Part shown: piece by piece, positions 1-8,710 of the stretch
Position numbering within the stretch: position 1 is the first letter of the stretch
Layout: the number at the start of each line of letters is the position of its first letter
NCBI RefSeq assembly: GCF_000381025.1
Contig: NZ_KB905814.1
Location: 788,129 to 852,128, forward strand
DNA length: 64,000 bases
DNA from: Streptomyces sulphureus DSM 40104
Lineage (GTDB): Bacteria; Actinomycetota; Actinomycetes; Streptomycetales; Streptomycetaceae
Direction: 5' to 3'
The notes under the pieces: generated by a model
Told to the model about the DNA's origin: nothing
Seen by the model: the letters and a program-made list of their open reading frames with translations, nothing else
Databases searched by the model: none
Made by a program: the position numbers and the translations under genes

Positions 1-801
1 GTCCACCGCGGTCACTCCTTCGAGTTCCGCATCAACGGCGAGGACCCGGGTCGGAACTTCCTCCCCGCGCCCGGCACCGTCACCACCTTCGACGCGCCTG
101 CCGGCCCCGGCGTGCGGCTCGACGCGGGGGTCGAGTCGGGCTCGGTGATCGGCCCCGCGTGGGACTCGCTCCTGGCGAAGCTGATCGTCACGGGTGCCGA
201 CCGCAAGCAGGCGCTGGAGCGCTCGCAGCGGGCGCTGGCGGAGTTCACCGTGGAAGGCATGGCGACGGCGATCCCCTTCCACCGGAAGGTCGTGCGCGAC
301 GCGGCGTTCGCCCCTGAAGTACACGGCAGCGACGAGGCGTTCAGCGTCCACACCCGGTGGATCGAGACGGAGTTCGTCAACGACGTCGAGCCGTTCGGCC
401 CCCCCACGGCCGACGACGAGGCCGGCGAGGCCGGACGGGAGACCGTCGTCGTCGAGGTCGGCGGGAAGCGGCTCGAGGTGTCGCTGCCGTCGTCGCTGGG
501 GATGCCGCTCGCTCGCGCCGCCGTCGAGGGCGGTGCGCACAAGCCGCGCCGCAAGGCGGGGAAGAAGTCCTCGTCGGCCGCCTCGGGTGACGCGCTCGCC
601 TCTCCGATGCAGGGCACCATCGTCAAGGTCGCCGTCGAGGAGGGGCAGCAGGTCGAGGAGGGGGAACTCGTCGTCGTCCTGGAGGCGATGAAGATGGAGC
701 AACCGCTCAACGCGCACCGCTCCGGCACCGTCAAGGGGCTCAACTCGCAGGTGGGCGAGGCCGTTACGGCCGGTGCCGTGCTCTGCGAGATCAAGGACTG
801 A
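1..801 (+). CDS. accA2: Acyl-CoA carboxylase alpha chain (biotin carboxylase + BCCP), 3' part
   Basis: This is the C-terminal 266 residues of a biotin-dependent acyl-CoA carboxylase alpha subunit; the start lies left of the window. The visible part begins in the C-terminal lobe of biotin carboxylase (EFRINGED, then [18 protein letters not shown]), passes through a variable linker rich in Lys and Ser, and ends in a biotin carboxyl carrier domain. The biotinylation motif EAMKMEQ is near base 690, and the lysine between the two methionines is the predicted biotin site. The enzyme carboxylates biotin with ATP and bicarbonate and hands the carboxyl group to a separate beta subunit, giving malonyl-CoA or methylmalonyl-CoA. 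The symbol rests on gene order resembling S. coelicolor SCO4921. The gene ends in a hairpin shared with the convergent DeoR gene. Confidence 0.93.
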   Translation, partial: VHRGHSFEFRINGEDPGRNFLPAPGTVTTFDAPAGPGVRLDAGVESGSVIGPAWDSLLAKLIVTGADRKQALERSQRALAEFTVEGMATAIPFHRKVVRDAAFAPEVHGSDEAFSVHTRWIETEFVNDVEPFGPPTADDEAGEAGRETVVVEVGGKRLEVSLPSSLGMPLARAAVEGGAHKPRRKAGKKSSSAASGDALASPMQGTIVKVAVEEGQQVEEGELVVVLEAMKMEQPLNAHRSGTVKGLNSQVGEAVTAGAVLCEIKD

Positions 802-825
802 CCCGGTTCCGCACCGGAGGGGCGT

Positions 826-854
826 GGGGCGTACACGACTGGTGTGTACGCCCC
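826..854. terminator. Bidirectional hairpin terminator between accA2 and deoR-type gene
   Basis: GGGGCGTACAC and GTGTACGCCCC form a perfect 11-bp stem with a 7-base loop. It sits between the stop codons of two convergent genes. There is no U-tract, which is usual for Streptomyces terminators. Confidence 0.8.
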
Positions 855-867
855 GCGTCGTGTGCGG

Positions 868-1851
868 TCAGCGCCTACGGGGCCCGAGGTCGGCGACGCG
901 GTTCTTCGCCGGGTAGCCCCCTGCGCCGGGTGGCTCGCCCTGCTGTCCTGGGCCGCGCGTCTGCGGGGGCCCCGAACCGCCGCCCTGGGGCGGCGGATTG
1001 CGGCGGGGCGACGGGACGTCGCGCCGCTGGCCCTCGGCCCGATGGCCGCCGCCAGGTGCGGGCCCCGAGGGGCCGCCCGCCACGACGACCTGTACCCCGC
1101 GGTCGGCGAGGGCGTGCAGCTCTGCTTCGGCGCGCTGCTCGCCTGCCGGCGGTTCGTCGGTGACGAGGCGGGTGATGGCGTCGGTCGGGACCGTCTGGAA
1201 CATCGTGTCGGTGCCGAGCTTGCTGTGGTCGGCCAGGACGACGACTTCCGTCGCCGCCTGCACGAGCGCCCGATCGACGCTCGCCGAGAGCATGTTGGAG
1301 GTGGAGAGCCCGCGCTCGGCGGTGAGCCCGCTCCCGGAGAGGAAGGCACGGGAGACCCGCAGCCCCTGGAGCGACTGCTCGGCACCGCTCCCCACGAGCG
1401 CGTAGTTGGAGCCGCGCAGGGTGCCGCCCGTCATCACGACTTCCACGCGGTTCGCATGGGCCAACGCCTGCGCCACCAGCAGGGAGTTGGTGACGACCGT
1501 CAGCCCGGGGACGCGCGCCAGGCGGCGGGCCAGCTCCTGGGTGGTGGTGCCGGCGCCGACGACGACGGCCTCCCCCTCACCGACGAGGCCGGCCGCGAGG
1601 TCGGCGATCGCCGTCTTCTCGGCGCTGGCCAGGTGCGACTTCTGTGGGAGCCCGGACTCCCTGCTGAACCCTCCGGGGAGTACGGCACCGCCGTGGCGAC
1701 GGTCGAGCAGCCCTTCGGCCTCCAGCGCCCGCACGTCCCGACGGACGGTGACTTCGGAGGTCTGGACTACCCGCGCGAGCTCCCGGAGCGAGACCGCCCC
1801 GTTGGCTCGCACCATTTCAAGGATCAATTGGCGACGTTCCGCAGCGAACAC
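868..1851 (-). CDS. DeoR/GlpR-family transcriptional regulator
   Basis: A 327-residue DeoR-family regulator, probably a repressor of a sugar or sugar-phosphate pathway. The N-terminal helix-turn-helix is clear (residues about 6-57, with TSEVTVRRDVRALEAEG as recognition region), followed by the DeoR effector domain (GAGTTTQELARRL, VVTNSLLVAQAL, LADHSKLG) typical of phosphorylated-sugar binding. Family members usually end near residue 255. This one carries about 70 more residues rich in Gly, Pro and Arg with no recognisable fold. The start is GTG. It is convergent with accA2 and downstream of lpdA on the same strand with a 177-base gap, so it probably has its own promoter. Its place near punA and deoC makes it a candidate for the local nucleoside operator, but nothing in the sequence proves this. 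Confidence 0.85.
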   Translation of the reverse strand: MFAAERRQLILEMVRANGAVSLRELARVVQTSEVTVRRDVRALEAEGLLDRRHGGAVLPGGFSRESGLPQKSHLASAEKTAIADLAAGLVGEGEAVVVGAGTTTQELARRLARVPGLTVVTNSLLVAQALAHANRVEVVMTGGTLRGSNYALVGSGAEQSLQGLRVSRAFLSGSGLTAERGLSTSNMLSASVDRALVQAATEVVVLADHSKLGTDTMFQTVPTDAITRLVTDEPPAGEQRAEAELHALADRGVQVVVAGGPSGPAPGGGHRAEGQRRDVPSPRRNPPPQGGGSGPPQTRGPGQQGEPPGAGGYPAKNRVADLGPRRR

Positions 1852-2028
1852 GAAACTGACAGTAACGCCAACGACCGTCTGGTTTCAGCAGATTGCACCG
1901 ATTAACAGAAGTTGTTCGTCTCGCAAGGGAACACGTGGTATAGCGGCCCCCGAGTCCCTTCCGTCCCTGCGCACCGGCCGTCGAACCGCCTGCGCGCCCC
2001 CTTCCGCGCCCCCGGCGGCGTCAACAGC

Positions 2029-3468
2029 TCAACTCTCCTCTGCCGCCTTACGAGTGTGCAGTTGCCGCGCCACCTCGGCGATCGAACCCGTCAGGGACGG
2101 GTACACGGTGAAGGTGTTGGCTATCTGCTCGACCGTCAGATTGTTGTCGACGGCGATCGCAATGGGGTGGATCAGCTCGCTCGCGCGCGGCGCCACCACG
2201 ACGCCGCCCACCACGATCCCGGTGCCGGGCCGGCAGAAGAGCTTCACGAAGCCGTCCCTGATGCCCTGCATCTTCGCCCGCGGGTTCCGCAGCAGCGGCA
2301 GCTTCACCACGCGCGCGTCGATCGTGCCCTGCTCGACGTCGGCCTGGGTGTAGCCGACGGTGGCGATCTCCGGGTCGGTGAAGACGTTCGCCGAGACCGT
2401 CTTGAGGTCGAGCGGCGCGACGGCGTCTCCGAGGAAGTGGTACATGGCGATCCGGCCCTGCATCGCGGCCACCGAGGCGAGCGCGAGGACGCCGGTGCAG
2501 TCCCCCGCCGCGTAGACGCCGGGCGCCGAGGTGCGCGAGACCCGGTCCGTCTTGATGTGCCCCGACTCGCGCAGCACCACGCCCGCCTCGGCGAGGCCGA
2601 GTTCGGCGGTGTTGGGGATCGCGCCGACGGCGACGAGGCAGTGCGTGCCGCTGATCGTCCGGCCGTCCTTGAGCGTGACCTCGACCCGGTCGCCGACCCG
2701 GCGCGCGGACTCGGCGCGCGAGCGGGACATCACGTTCATCCCGCGCCGCCGGAAGACGTCCTCCAGCACGGCGGCCGCGTCCGGGTCCTCGCCGGGGAGC
2801 ACGCGGTCGCGCGAGGAGACGAGGGTGACCTGGGAGCCGAGCGCCTGGTAGGCACCGGCGAACTCGGCGCCCGTGACACCGGAGCCGATCACGATCAGCT
2901 CCTCGGGGAGCTCCTCGAGCTCGTAGACCTGCTTCCAGTTCAGGATGCGCTCGCCGTCGGGCAGGGCGTCGGGGATCTCCCGCGGATGCGCGCCGGTCGC
3001 GATGAGAACCGCGTCGGCCGTGAGCCGCTCCTCGCGACCGTCGGCGGCGGTGGCGACGACCTCGCGCGAGCCGTCCCGCGCCTGGCCGGGCTCGATACGT
3101 CCGTGCGCACGGACGACGCGGACGCCGGCGCGGGTCACGGAGGCGGTGATGTCGTGGGACTGCGCGAGCGCGAGCCGCTTCACGCGCTTGTTGACGCGAC
3201 CGAGGTCGACGCCGACCACACGGGCCGGGTCGGCCGGGTCGTGGGTGCCGTCCTCGATCCGAATACCGAGTTCGCGGTGGGAGGAGTCGAAGCTCGTCAT
3301 CACTTCCGCGGTGGCGATGAGCGTCTTCGACGGCACGCAGTCGGTGAGGACCGAGGCACCGCCGAGGCCGTCGCTGTCGACGACGCTCACCTCCGCACCG
3401 AGTTGCGCGGCGACGAGCGCCGCCTCGTATCCACCAGGGCCACCACCGACGATCACGATCCGAGTCAC
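2029..3468 (-). CDS. lpdA: LpdA-type NAD(P)H-quinone dehydrogenase (flavoprotein disulfide reductase family)
   Basis: A 479-residue FAD-dependent pyridine nucleotide-disulfide oxidoreductase. An N-terminal FAD fold is seen (IVIVGGGPGGYEAALVA), a second nucleotide-binding fold (IVIGSGVTGAEFAGAYQ), the FAD-binding GVYAAGDCTG motif and a C-terminal dimerisation domain. Dihydrolipoamide dehydrogenases carry a CxxxxC redox pair; here the matching segment is GGASVLTDCVPSK, with only the second cysteine kept. That is the mark of the LpdA (Rv3303c-like) branch, which reduces quinones rather than lipoamide. The GTG at 3468 is chosen because it gives the family N-terminus MTRIVIVGGG and lies 7 bases after a GAGAAT -10-like box. 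An in-frame ATG three codons upstream (3477) is the alternative. Confidence 0.85.
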   Translation of the reverse strand: MTRIVIVGGGPGGYEAALVAAQLGAEVSVVDSDGLGGASVLTDCVPSKTLIATAEVMTSFDSSHRELGIRIEDGTHDPADPARVVGVDLGRVNKRVKRLALAQSHDITASVTRAGVRVVRAHGRIEPGQARDGSREVVATAADGREERLTADAVLIATGAHPREIPDALPDGERILNWKQVYELEELPEELIVIGSGVTGAEFAGAYQALGSQVTLVSSRDRVLPGEDPDAAAVLEDVFRRRGMNVMSRSRAESARRVGDRVEVTLKDGRTISGTHCLVAVGAIPNTAELGLAEAGVVLRESGHIKTDRVSRTSAPGVYAAGDCTGVLALASVAAMQGRIAMYHFLGDAVAPLDLKTVSANVFTDPEIATVGYTQADVEQGTIDARVVKLPLLRNPRAKMQGIRDGFVKLFCRPGTGIVVGGVVVAPRASELIHPIAIAVDNNLTVEQIANTFTVYPSLTGSIAEVARQLHTRKAAEES

Positions 3469-3553
3469 GGGCCCCATTCTCCCGCACCGCCTGCGACGCC
3501 ACCCGCCCGGGCCTCCCGACGCCGCACAGCCGCCCGCGTCCGCGCACCGCCGC

Positions 3554-3559
3554 TACCCT
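3554..3559 (+). promoter_or_regulatory. -10 box for leaderless gamma-glutamylcyclotransferase mRNA
   Basis: TACCCT ends six bases before the ATG, which would place the transcription start on or next to the start codon. No Shine-Dalgarno sequence is visible. The same spacing recurs at punA, deoC, add and the MFS gene. Confidence 0.5.
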
Positions 3560-3565
3560 CGGGCC

Positions 3566-4003
3566 ATGTCGCTCTACGCCGCGTACGCCGGCAACCTCGA
3601 CGCCCGGCTGATGGCGCGCCGCGCCCCGCACTCCCCGCTCCGCTGCACGGGCTGGCTCGACGGCTGGCGGCTCACCTTCGGCGGGGAGCACATGGGTTGG
3701 GACGGGGCGCTCGCCACGCTCGCCGAGGAGCCGTGCGGGCAGGTCTTCGTCGCGCTCTACGACGTCGCGCCGATGGACGAGGCGGCACTGGACCGCTGGG
3801 AGGGCGTCGGCCTGGAGATCTACCGCAGGACGCGGATGCGCGTCCACACGCTGGAGGGCGACGAGGCCGCGTGGACCTACGTCCTCAACGCGTACGAGGG
3901 TGGACTCCCGTCCCCGCGCTACCTCGGGGACGTCGCCGACGCGGCCGAGTCGGCAGGAGCCCCGCACGACTACGTGATGGAGCTGCGCAAGCGCCCGTGC
4001 TGA
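3566..4003 (+). CDS. Gamma-glutamylcyclotransferase-fold protein
   Basis: A 145-residue protein of the gamma-glutamylcyclotransferase (GGCT/AIG2-like) fold. The N-terminus SLYAAYAGNLDARLMARR matches the family YGSN-type loop in an altered form (AAYAGNL), and YDVAPMDEAALDRWEGVG matches the segment holding the usual catalytic Glu. Known members release 5-oxoproline from gamma-glutamyl amino acids or peptides; the true substrate here is unknown. It is a single gene between divergent lpdA and punA. The start follows a -10-like TACCCT by six bases, so the mRNA is probably leaderless. Confidence 0.75.
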   Translation: MSLYAAYAGNLDARLMARRAPHSPLRCTGWLDGWRLTFGGEHMGWDGALATLAEEPCGQVFVALYDVAPMDEAALDRWEGVGLEIYRRTRMRVHTLEGDEAAWTYVLNAYEGGLPSPRYLGDVADAAESAGAPHDYVMELRKRPC

Positions 4004-4080
4004 GGGCTGCCCCGAGGGGCCGCCCCAACTCCCCCGGGCGAAACGGGCAGTTGAGAGGCGCAGAAGGAACCCCCCTCCTT

Positions 4081-4092
4081 CTACGCGCGTAG
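4081..4092. promoter_or_regulatory. Nucleoside-regulon operator at punA (CTACGCGCGTAG)
   Basis: A perfect 12-bp palindrome placed where the -35 region of the punA promoter should be: the -10 box TACGCT is at 4105-4110, six bases before the GTG. The same palindrome, or a near copy, is found before deoC, add and bmpA in this window. A bound protein here should block transcription, so a repressor is likely. Its identity is unknown. Confidence 0.75.
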
Positions 4093-4116
4093 GGTCAGAG
4101 CGGCTACGCTCAACGC

Positions 4117-4962
4117 GTGAACGCATCACCCACACTCCACCCCGACGACCCGTACCGCACTGCCGAGGCCGCCGCCGCGCGGCTCCGCGAGCTCACCCGG
4201 CGCCGGGAAGGCGGCGCCTACGAAGGCTCCGACAGCTTCGACGTCGCGCTCGTCATGGGCTCCGGCTGGGCCCCCGCCGCCGACGCGCTGGGCGACCCCG
4301 AGGACGAGATCGACGTCACCGAGCTCCCCGGCTTCCCCCCACCCACCGCCACCGGCCATGCCGGAACCATCCGCACGTACACGCTCGGCAGCACCCGGGC
4401 GCTCGTCTTCCTCGGCCGCACCCACTACTACGAGCACCGCGACCTCGCGGCCGTTGCGCACGGCGTGCGCACCGCCGTCGCCGCGGGGTGCAAGACGGTC
4501 GTCCTCACCAACGGCTGCGGCGGGCTGCGGCCCGGCATGCGGCCGGGGCAGCCCGTCCTCATCAGCGACCACCTCAACCTCACCGCCGCCTCGCCCATCC
4601 AGGGCGCCCGCTTCGTCGACCTCACCGACCTGTACTCGTCGCGCCTGCGCACGCTCTGCAGAGAGGTCGACCCGACGCTGGAGGAGGGCGTCTACGTCCA
4701 ACTCCCCGGGCCCCACTACGAGACCCCGGCGGAGATCACCTACCTGCGGGCCATCGGCGGCGAACTCGTCGGCATGTCCACGGCGTTGGAGGCGATCGCA
4801 GCCCGCGAGGCGGGGGCCGAGGTACTCGGCGTCTCCCTCGTGACCAACCTCGCCGCCGGCATGACGGGCGAGCCGCTCAGCCACGAGGAGGTGCTCCGCG
4901 CCGGGCGCGACTCCGCGTCCCGGATGGGGACGCTCCTTGCCGGAGTGCTCGAACGGATCTGA
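4117..4962 (+). CDS. punA: Purine-nucleoside phosphorylase
   Basis: A 281-residue trimeric-type (PNP/MTAP family) purine nucleoside phosphorylase. It splits inosine, guanosine and their deoxy forms with phosphate into free base and (deoxy)ribose-1-phosphate. Family motifs are clear: VMGSGW for phosphate binding, [23 protein letters not shown] and [15 protein letters not shown]. The next gene encodes a phospho-sugar mutase that could pass the sugar phosphate on to deoC. The GTG start lies six bases after a TACGCT -10 box and has no Shine-Dalgarno sequence, suggesting a leaderless transcript. A palindromic operator covers the -35 region. Confidence 0.93.
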   Translation: MNASPTLHPDDPYRTAEAAAARLRELTRRREGGAYEGSDSFDVALVMGSGWAPAADALGDPEDEIDVTELPGFPPPTATGHAGTIRTYTLGSTRALVFLGRTHYYEHRDLAAVAHGVRTAVAAGCKTVVLTNGCGGLRPGMRPGQPVLISDHLNLTAASPIQGARFVDLTDLYSSRLRTLCREVDPTLEEGVYVQLPGPHYETPAEITYLRAIGGELVGMSTALEAIAAREAGAEVLGVSLVTNLAAGMTGEPLSHEEVLRAGRDSASRMGTLLAGVLERI

Positions 4963-5050
4963 CCGGCACCGGCGTGCGGCGGGGCGCGGTAGGCGGGACG
5001 CCGACGCGGGTACCCGCACAGCGGCGCAGCAGCGACGAGAGGCAGGAACC

Positions 5051-6748
5051 GTGCACGACGAGGCGATCACGGCAGCCCGCGAGTGGCTCGCCGAGGACCC
5101 CGACGAAGAGACCCGCAAGGAGCTGGCCGCGCTCCTGGCCCGGGCGGAGGAAGGAGATTCCGGCTCCCTCGCCGACCTCGGCGACCGCTTCTCCGGGACC
5201 CTGCGGTTCGGAACGGCAGGCATGCGCGGGCGCCTGGGCGCCGGACCGATGCGGATGAACAGGGCCGTGGTGATCCGCACAGCGGCAGGACTCGTGCGCC
5301 ACCTGGAGCGGACGCTGGGTTCGGCCGCCGGGCTCGACCCGGCGCGGGGGCTCGTGGTCATCGGCTACGACGCGCGGCACAAGAGCGCGGAGTTCGCGCG
5401 GGACACCGCGGCGGTCGTCGTCGGGGCCGGACTGCGCGCCGCGCTGCTGCCGGGCCCGCTCCCGACGCCGGTGCTCACCTTCGCCGTCGGACACCTCGGC
5501 GCCGTCGCGGGCGTGATGGTCACCGCGAGCCACAACCCGCCGGGCGACAACGGTTACAAGGTCTACCTCGGCGGCGGCTACCAGATCGTCCCGCCGACCG
5601 ACGACGAGATCGCCGCGGAGATCGACGCGGTCGGTCCGCTCTCGTCGGTGCCGCGCCCCGACTCCGGCTGGCAGGTCCTCGACGACGGACTGCTCGACGC
5701 GTACCTCGCACGCTCCGGCTCCGTGCTCACCGAGGGGTCGCCGCGCGAGGTGCGCGTGGTGCACACGGCGCTCCACGGCGTCGGCACCGGCACCTTCCGA
5801 GAGGCGTTCCTCCGCGCCGGCTTCCCCGAGCCCGTCCCCGTGCCCGAACAGGCGGAGCCGGACCCGGAGTTCCCCACGCTCGCCTTCCCCAACCCGGAGG
5901 AGGCCGGTGCCCTCGACCACGCCTTCGCCGCGGCGCGGGCGCACGGCCCCGACCTCGTCGTCGCCAACGACCCGGACGCCGACCGGTGCGCCGTCGCCGT
6001 GCCGGAGCCGGGCAGCGAAGCCGGCTGGCGGATGCTCCACGGCGACGAGCTGGGCGCGCTCCTCGCCGTCCACCTCGTCCACAAGCGGGCGCGGGGGACG
6101 TTCGCGACGACGATCGTCTCCTCCTCGCTGCTCTCGCGGATCGCACAGGCCGCAAAGGTGCCGTACGCGGAGACGCTCACCGGGTTCAAGTGGCTCTGCC
6201 GCGTCCCCGACCTGGCGTTCGCGTACGAGGAGGCGCTCGGGTACTGCACCGACCCCGCCGCCGTCCCGGACAAGGACGGCATCACGGCGGCGCTCCTCGT
6301 CGCGGAGCTCGCGGCCGAACTCAAGCTCGCCGGACGCACGGTGAGCGACCTCCTCGACGACCTCGCCGTCGAACACGGGCTCCACGCGTCGGGGCAGATC
6401 TCCATGCGCGTCGACGAACTGCCGCGCATCGCCGAGGCGATGGAGCGGCTGCGGTCCCGACCACCGCAGCGGCTCGGCGGGTTGGCCGTCGCCGAGGCGG
6501 AGGACCTCGCCGCGGGCACGGGCGGGCTGCCGCCGACGGACGGCCTCCGCTACCGGCTCGACGGCGACGGCGCCGTACGCGGCGCACGCGTGATCGTGCG
6601 GCCGAGCGGCACGGAGGCAAAGCTGAAGTGCTATCTGGAGGCGGTCGTCGGGGTCGAGGGGCAGGAAGACCTCGCCCGTGCGCGGCGGACGGGGGAAGCG
6701 GTGCTGGAGCGGATCAAGGAGGGGCTCTCGGCCGCCACCGGGCTGTGA
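5051..6748 (+). CDS. Phosphoglucomutase/phosphomannomutase family protein, probable phosphopentomutase
   Basis: A 565-residue alpha-D-phosphohexomutase superfamily enzyme of the long PGM2-like class. All four active-site loops are present: the phosphoserine loop TASHNPPGDNGYKVY, the metal loop NDPDADRCAV, the sugar loop around EEALGYCTD, and the phosphate loop RPSGTEAKLKCY. PGM2-type enzymes can act as phosphopentomutases. The position directly after punA, upstream of deoC, and with no DeoB-type gene in view, suggests it converts ribose-1-phosphate and deoxyribose-1-phosphate to the 5-phosphates. Activity on hexose phosphates is the alternative. The GTG start is preceded by a weak AGAGGCAGG ribosome site; the 88-base gap from punA suggests cotranscription. 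Confidence 0.88.
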   Translation: MHDEAITAAREWLAEDPDEETRKELAALLARAEEGDSGSLADLGDRFSGTLRFGTAGMRGRLGAGPMRMNRAVVIRTAAGLVRHLERTLGSAAGLDPARGLVVIGYDARHKSAEFARDTAAVVVGAGLRAALLPGPLPTPVLTFAVGHLGAVAGVMVTASHNPPGDNGYKVYLGGGYQIVPPTDDEIAAEIDAVGPLSSVPRPDSGWQVLDDGLLDAYLARSGSVLTEGSPREVRVVHTALHGVGTGTFREAFLRAGFPEPVPVPEQAEPDPEFPTLAFPNPEEAGALDHAFAAARAHGPDLVVANDPDADRCAVAVPEPGSEAGWRMLHGDELGALLAVHLVHKRARGTFATTIVSSSLLSRIAQAAKVPYAETLTGFKWLCRVPDLAFAYEEALGYCTDPAAVPDKDGITAALLVAELAAELKLAGRTVSDLLDDLAVEHGLHASGQISMRVDELPRIAEAMERLRSRPPQRLGGLAVAEAEDLAAGTGGLPPTDGLRYRLDGDGAVRGARVIVRPSGTEAKLKCYLEAVVGVEGQEDLARARRTGEAVLERIKEGLSAATGL

Positions 6749-6758
6749 ACCGGCTGCG

Positions 6759-7481
6759 TCAGCCGGTCGCGAGGAGGACGACGAGCGCGGCGGCGCCGGC
6801 CGCGGCCGGCGCGAGCACCTCGTAGGCCCAGCGGACCGCCACGCCGCCCGCTCCTTCGCCGTCCGCGCCGTGGCGTGCGGCGAGGGAGCGGAGGTCGTCC
6901 ATCGCCTGGTCGGAGGGCGCGCGGCGGTCGGCCTGCTCCGGCTCCTTGGCGACGGAGGGCATCGTCCGGCCGCCGAAGAGGCCGCCGGCCGCCGAGGGCG
7001 GGTGGCCGGCGGCGACCCGCTCGTTGTGGCGCGTCGCCTTGTTCCGGGCGCGCAACGAGACCGGGATCGACCAGAGTTGGTAGGTCCGTCCATCGGCGAC
7101 GACCTCGCTCGAGTACCCGGAGCGCAGCGACTCCACCGCGCCCCACGGCACCGAGACGGTCCGGAAGGGGTTGCGCACCCGCAGCCGCCGCTCGCCCGCG
7201 AAGACCGCGGGGCGCAGGGTGAATGCCACCACCAGCGGCACGACGACGAAGAGGCCGGCGAGCGTGATCCACGGGGTACGCCCGTCGCTGTTGACGATCG
7301 CGTCGGTGCCGAGCCACAGGGCGAGCAGGAGCAGCAGCACGCCGCCGGCCATGCCCGCGGGCGAGCGGAAGACACGGTCCGCGTACGCCGGGGGCTCGGG
7401 GCGCTGCTCGCCGGGCTCGTCTGCCGTGGTCCCTCGCCCCTCGGGGCGGTCGTCCCCTGGGGTGCTCTCCTCGCGCGTCAT
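6759..7481 (-). CDS. Membrane protein with bacterial PH domain
   Basis: A 240-residue protein. After about 35 hydrophilic residues come two membrane segments (GGVLLLLLALWLG and ITLAGLFVVVPLVVAF), then a bacterial pleckstrin-homology-like region (RRLRVRNPFRTVSVPWGAVESLRSGYSSEVV, then YQLWSIPVSLRARNKA), a charged stretch, and a final hydrophobic helix (AAAGAAALVVLLATG). The PH segment resembles the small actinobacterial bPH family. No function is known. It lies between the mutase and deoC on the opposite strand and its 3' end is 10 bases from the mutase stop. Confidence 0.8.
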   Translation of the reverse strand: MTREESTPGDDRPEGRGTTADEPGEQRPEPPAYADRVFRSPAGMAGGVLLLLLALWLGTDAIVNSDGRTPWITLAGLFVVVPLVVAFTLRPAVFAGERRLRVRNPFRTVSVPWGAVESLRSGYSSEVVADGRTYQLWSIPVSLRARNKATRHNERVAAGHPPSAAGGLFGGRTMPSVAKEPEQADRRAPSDQAMDDLRSLAARHGADGEGAGGVAVRWAYEVLAPAAAGAAALVVLLATG

Positions 7482-7636
7482 GCGATCGATTCTGCCGGAC
7501 CGTCCGGTAGACGGACATTGCGGTACGGCATCGATGCGCGTGGCGGTTGTGCGCGCTGTGTCGCGAATCCGTCGCGCAGAGTACTGGTTCGCTCCAACTC
7601 CCGCGAAAACGATCGCACTTCGGGGGCGACGCACCG

Positions 7637-7648
7637 CTACACGCGTAG
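7637..7648. promoter_or_regulatory. Nucleoside-regulon operator at deoC (CTACACGCGTAG)
   Basis: A one-base variant of the palindrome CTACGCGCGTAG. It ends one base before the deoC -10 box TATGCT (7650-7655), which is six bases before the GTG start. It therefore lies in the core promoter, as expected of a repressor site. Confidence 0.75.
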
Positions 7649-7661
7649 ATATGCTGCCCTG

Positions 7662-8663
7662 GTGACCATGCCGACTCCCCCCAGCAGCCCACCGGCCGCG
7701 CCCCGCCCTCCCGTCACCGGGACGGCACCGTCGCAGGCGGAGCTCCGCTCCCGGCTCCACGGCCTCCCCGGTGTCGACGCCGTCGGCCTCGAGCAGCGCG
7801 CGGCCGGGCTCGCCACCCGCTCGATCAAGACGACGGCGAAGGCTTACGCCCTAGACCTGGCGATCTCCATGGTCGACCTCACCACCCTCGAGGGCTCGGA
7901 CACCGCGGGCAAGGTGCGTGCCCTGTGCGCCAAGGCGGCGCGGCCGGACCCCGGCGACCCGACGACGCCGCACACCGCCGCCGTCTGCGTCTACCCCGAC
8001 CTCGCCGCCACGGCGAAGGAGGCGCTCGCCGCCGCGGGCGCCCCGCAGGTCGAAGTCGCCGCCGTGGCAACCGCGTTCCCCTCCGGACGCGCCTCGCTCC
8101 GGGTGAAGATCGCCGACGCCGAGGACGCGGTCGCGGCAGGCGCCGACGAGGTCGACATGGTGATCGACCGCGGCGCCTTCCTCTCCGGCGACTACCTGAA
8201 GGTCCACGAGGAGATCAGAGCCGTCAAGGAGGCGTGCGCGGCGGGACCGGGCGCCGGCGCGCGACTCAAAGTCATCTTCGAGAACGCCGAGTTGGCGACG
8301 TACGACAACATCCGGCGCGCCTCCTGGCTCGCCATGGAGGCGGGCGCCGACTTCATCAAGACCTCCACGGGCAAGGTCGGCGGCGCCGCCACCCTCCCCG
8401 CCACCCTGCTGATGCTGGAGGCGGTCCGCGGCTATCACGCGGCCACCGGCACCCGCGTCGGCGTCAAGCCCGCCGGCGGGATCAGGGCGGCGAAGGACGC
8501 GCTGCGCTACCTCGTCGTCGTCAACGAGACGGCGGGTCCCGAGTGGCTCACGCCCGACTGGTTCCGCTTCGGCGCCTCCGGCCTCCTCGGCGATCTCCTG
8601 ATGCAGCGCCACAAGTTGGCGACGGGGGCCTACTCCGGCGCCGCGTACGTCACCGTCGACTAG
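7662..8663 (+). CDS. deoC: Deoxyribose-phosphate aldolase
   Basis: A 333-residue class I aldolase that cleaves 2-deoxyribose-5-phosphate to glyceraldehyde-3-phosphate and acetaldehyde. The Schiff-base lysine is in DFIKTSTGK and the second conserved lysine in GVKPAGGIR; EVDMVIDRGAF and KVIFENAEL are also typical. The protein is longer than the E. coli enzyme (about 260) because of a roughly 60-residue N-terminal extension rich in Pro. The GTG at 7662 gives MTMPTP and sits six bases after the -10 box; the ATG two codons later is possible. The aldehyde dehydrogenase that follows is a natural sink for acetaldehyde. Confidence 0.93.
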   Translation: MTMPTPPSSPPAAPRPPVTGTAPSQAELRSRLHGLPGVDAVGLEQRAAGLATRSIKTTAKAYALDLAISMVDLTTLEGSDTAGKVRALCAKAARPDPGDPTTPHTAAVCVYPDLAATAKEALAAAGAPQVEVAAVATAFPSGRASLRVKIADAEDAVAAGADEVDMVIDRGAFLSGDYLKVHEEIRAVKEACAAGPGAGARLKVIFENAELATYDNIRRASWLAMEAGADFIKTSTGKVGGAATLPATLLMLEAVRGYHAATGTRVGVKPAGGIRAAKDALRYLVVVNETAGPEWLTPDWFRFGASGLLGDLLMQRHKLATGAYSGAAYVTVD

Positions 8664-8710
8664 ACACCTGCCACCCACCCATGCCCACACCCCAAGGCAC
8701 AGAGGCACCG

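Noticed and set aside
868..1851. Assigning the DeoR regulator as the protein that binds CTACGCGCGTAG
   Set aside because: Only proximity supports it. No copy of the palindrome was seen in its own upstream region, so the link was left open.
2048..4135. A 695-codon minus-strand frame over lpdA and the GGCT gene
   Set aside because: Out of frame with the clear FAD-binding motifs and without any family resemblance.
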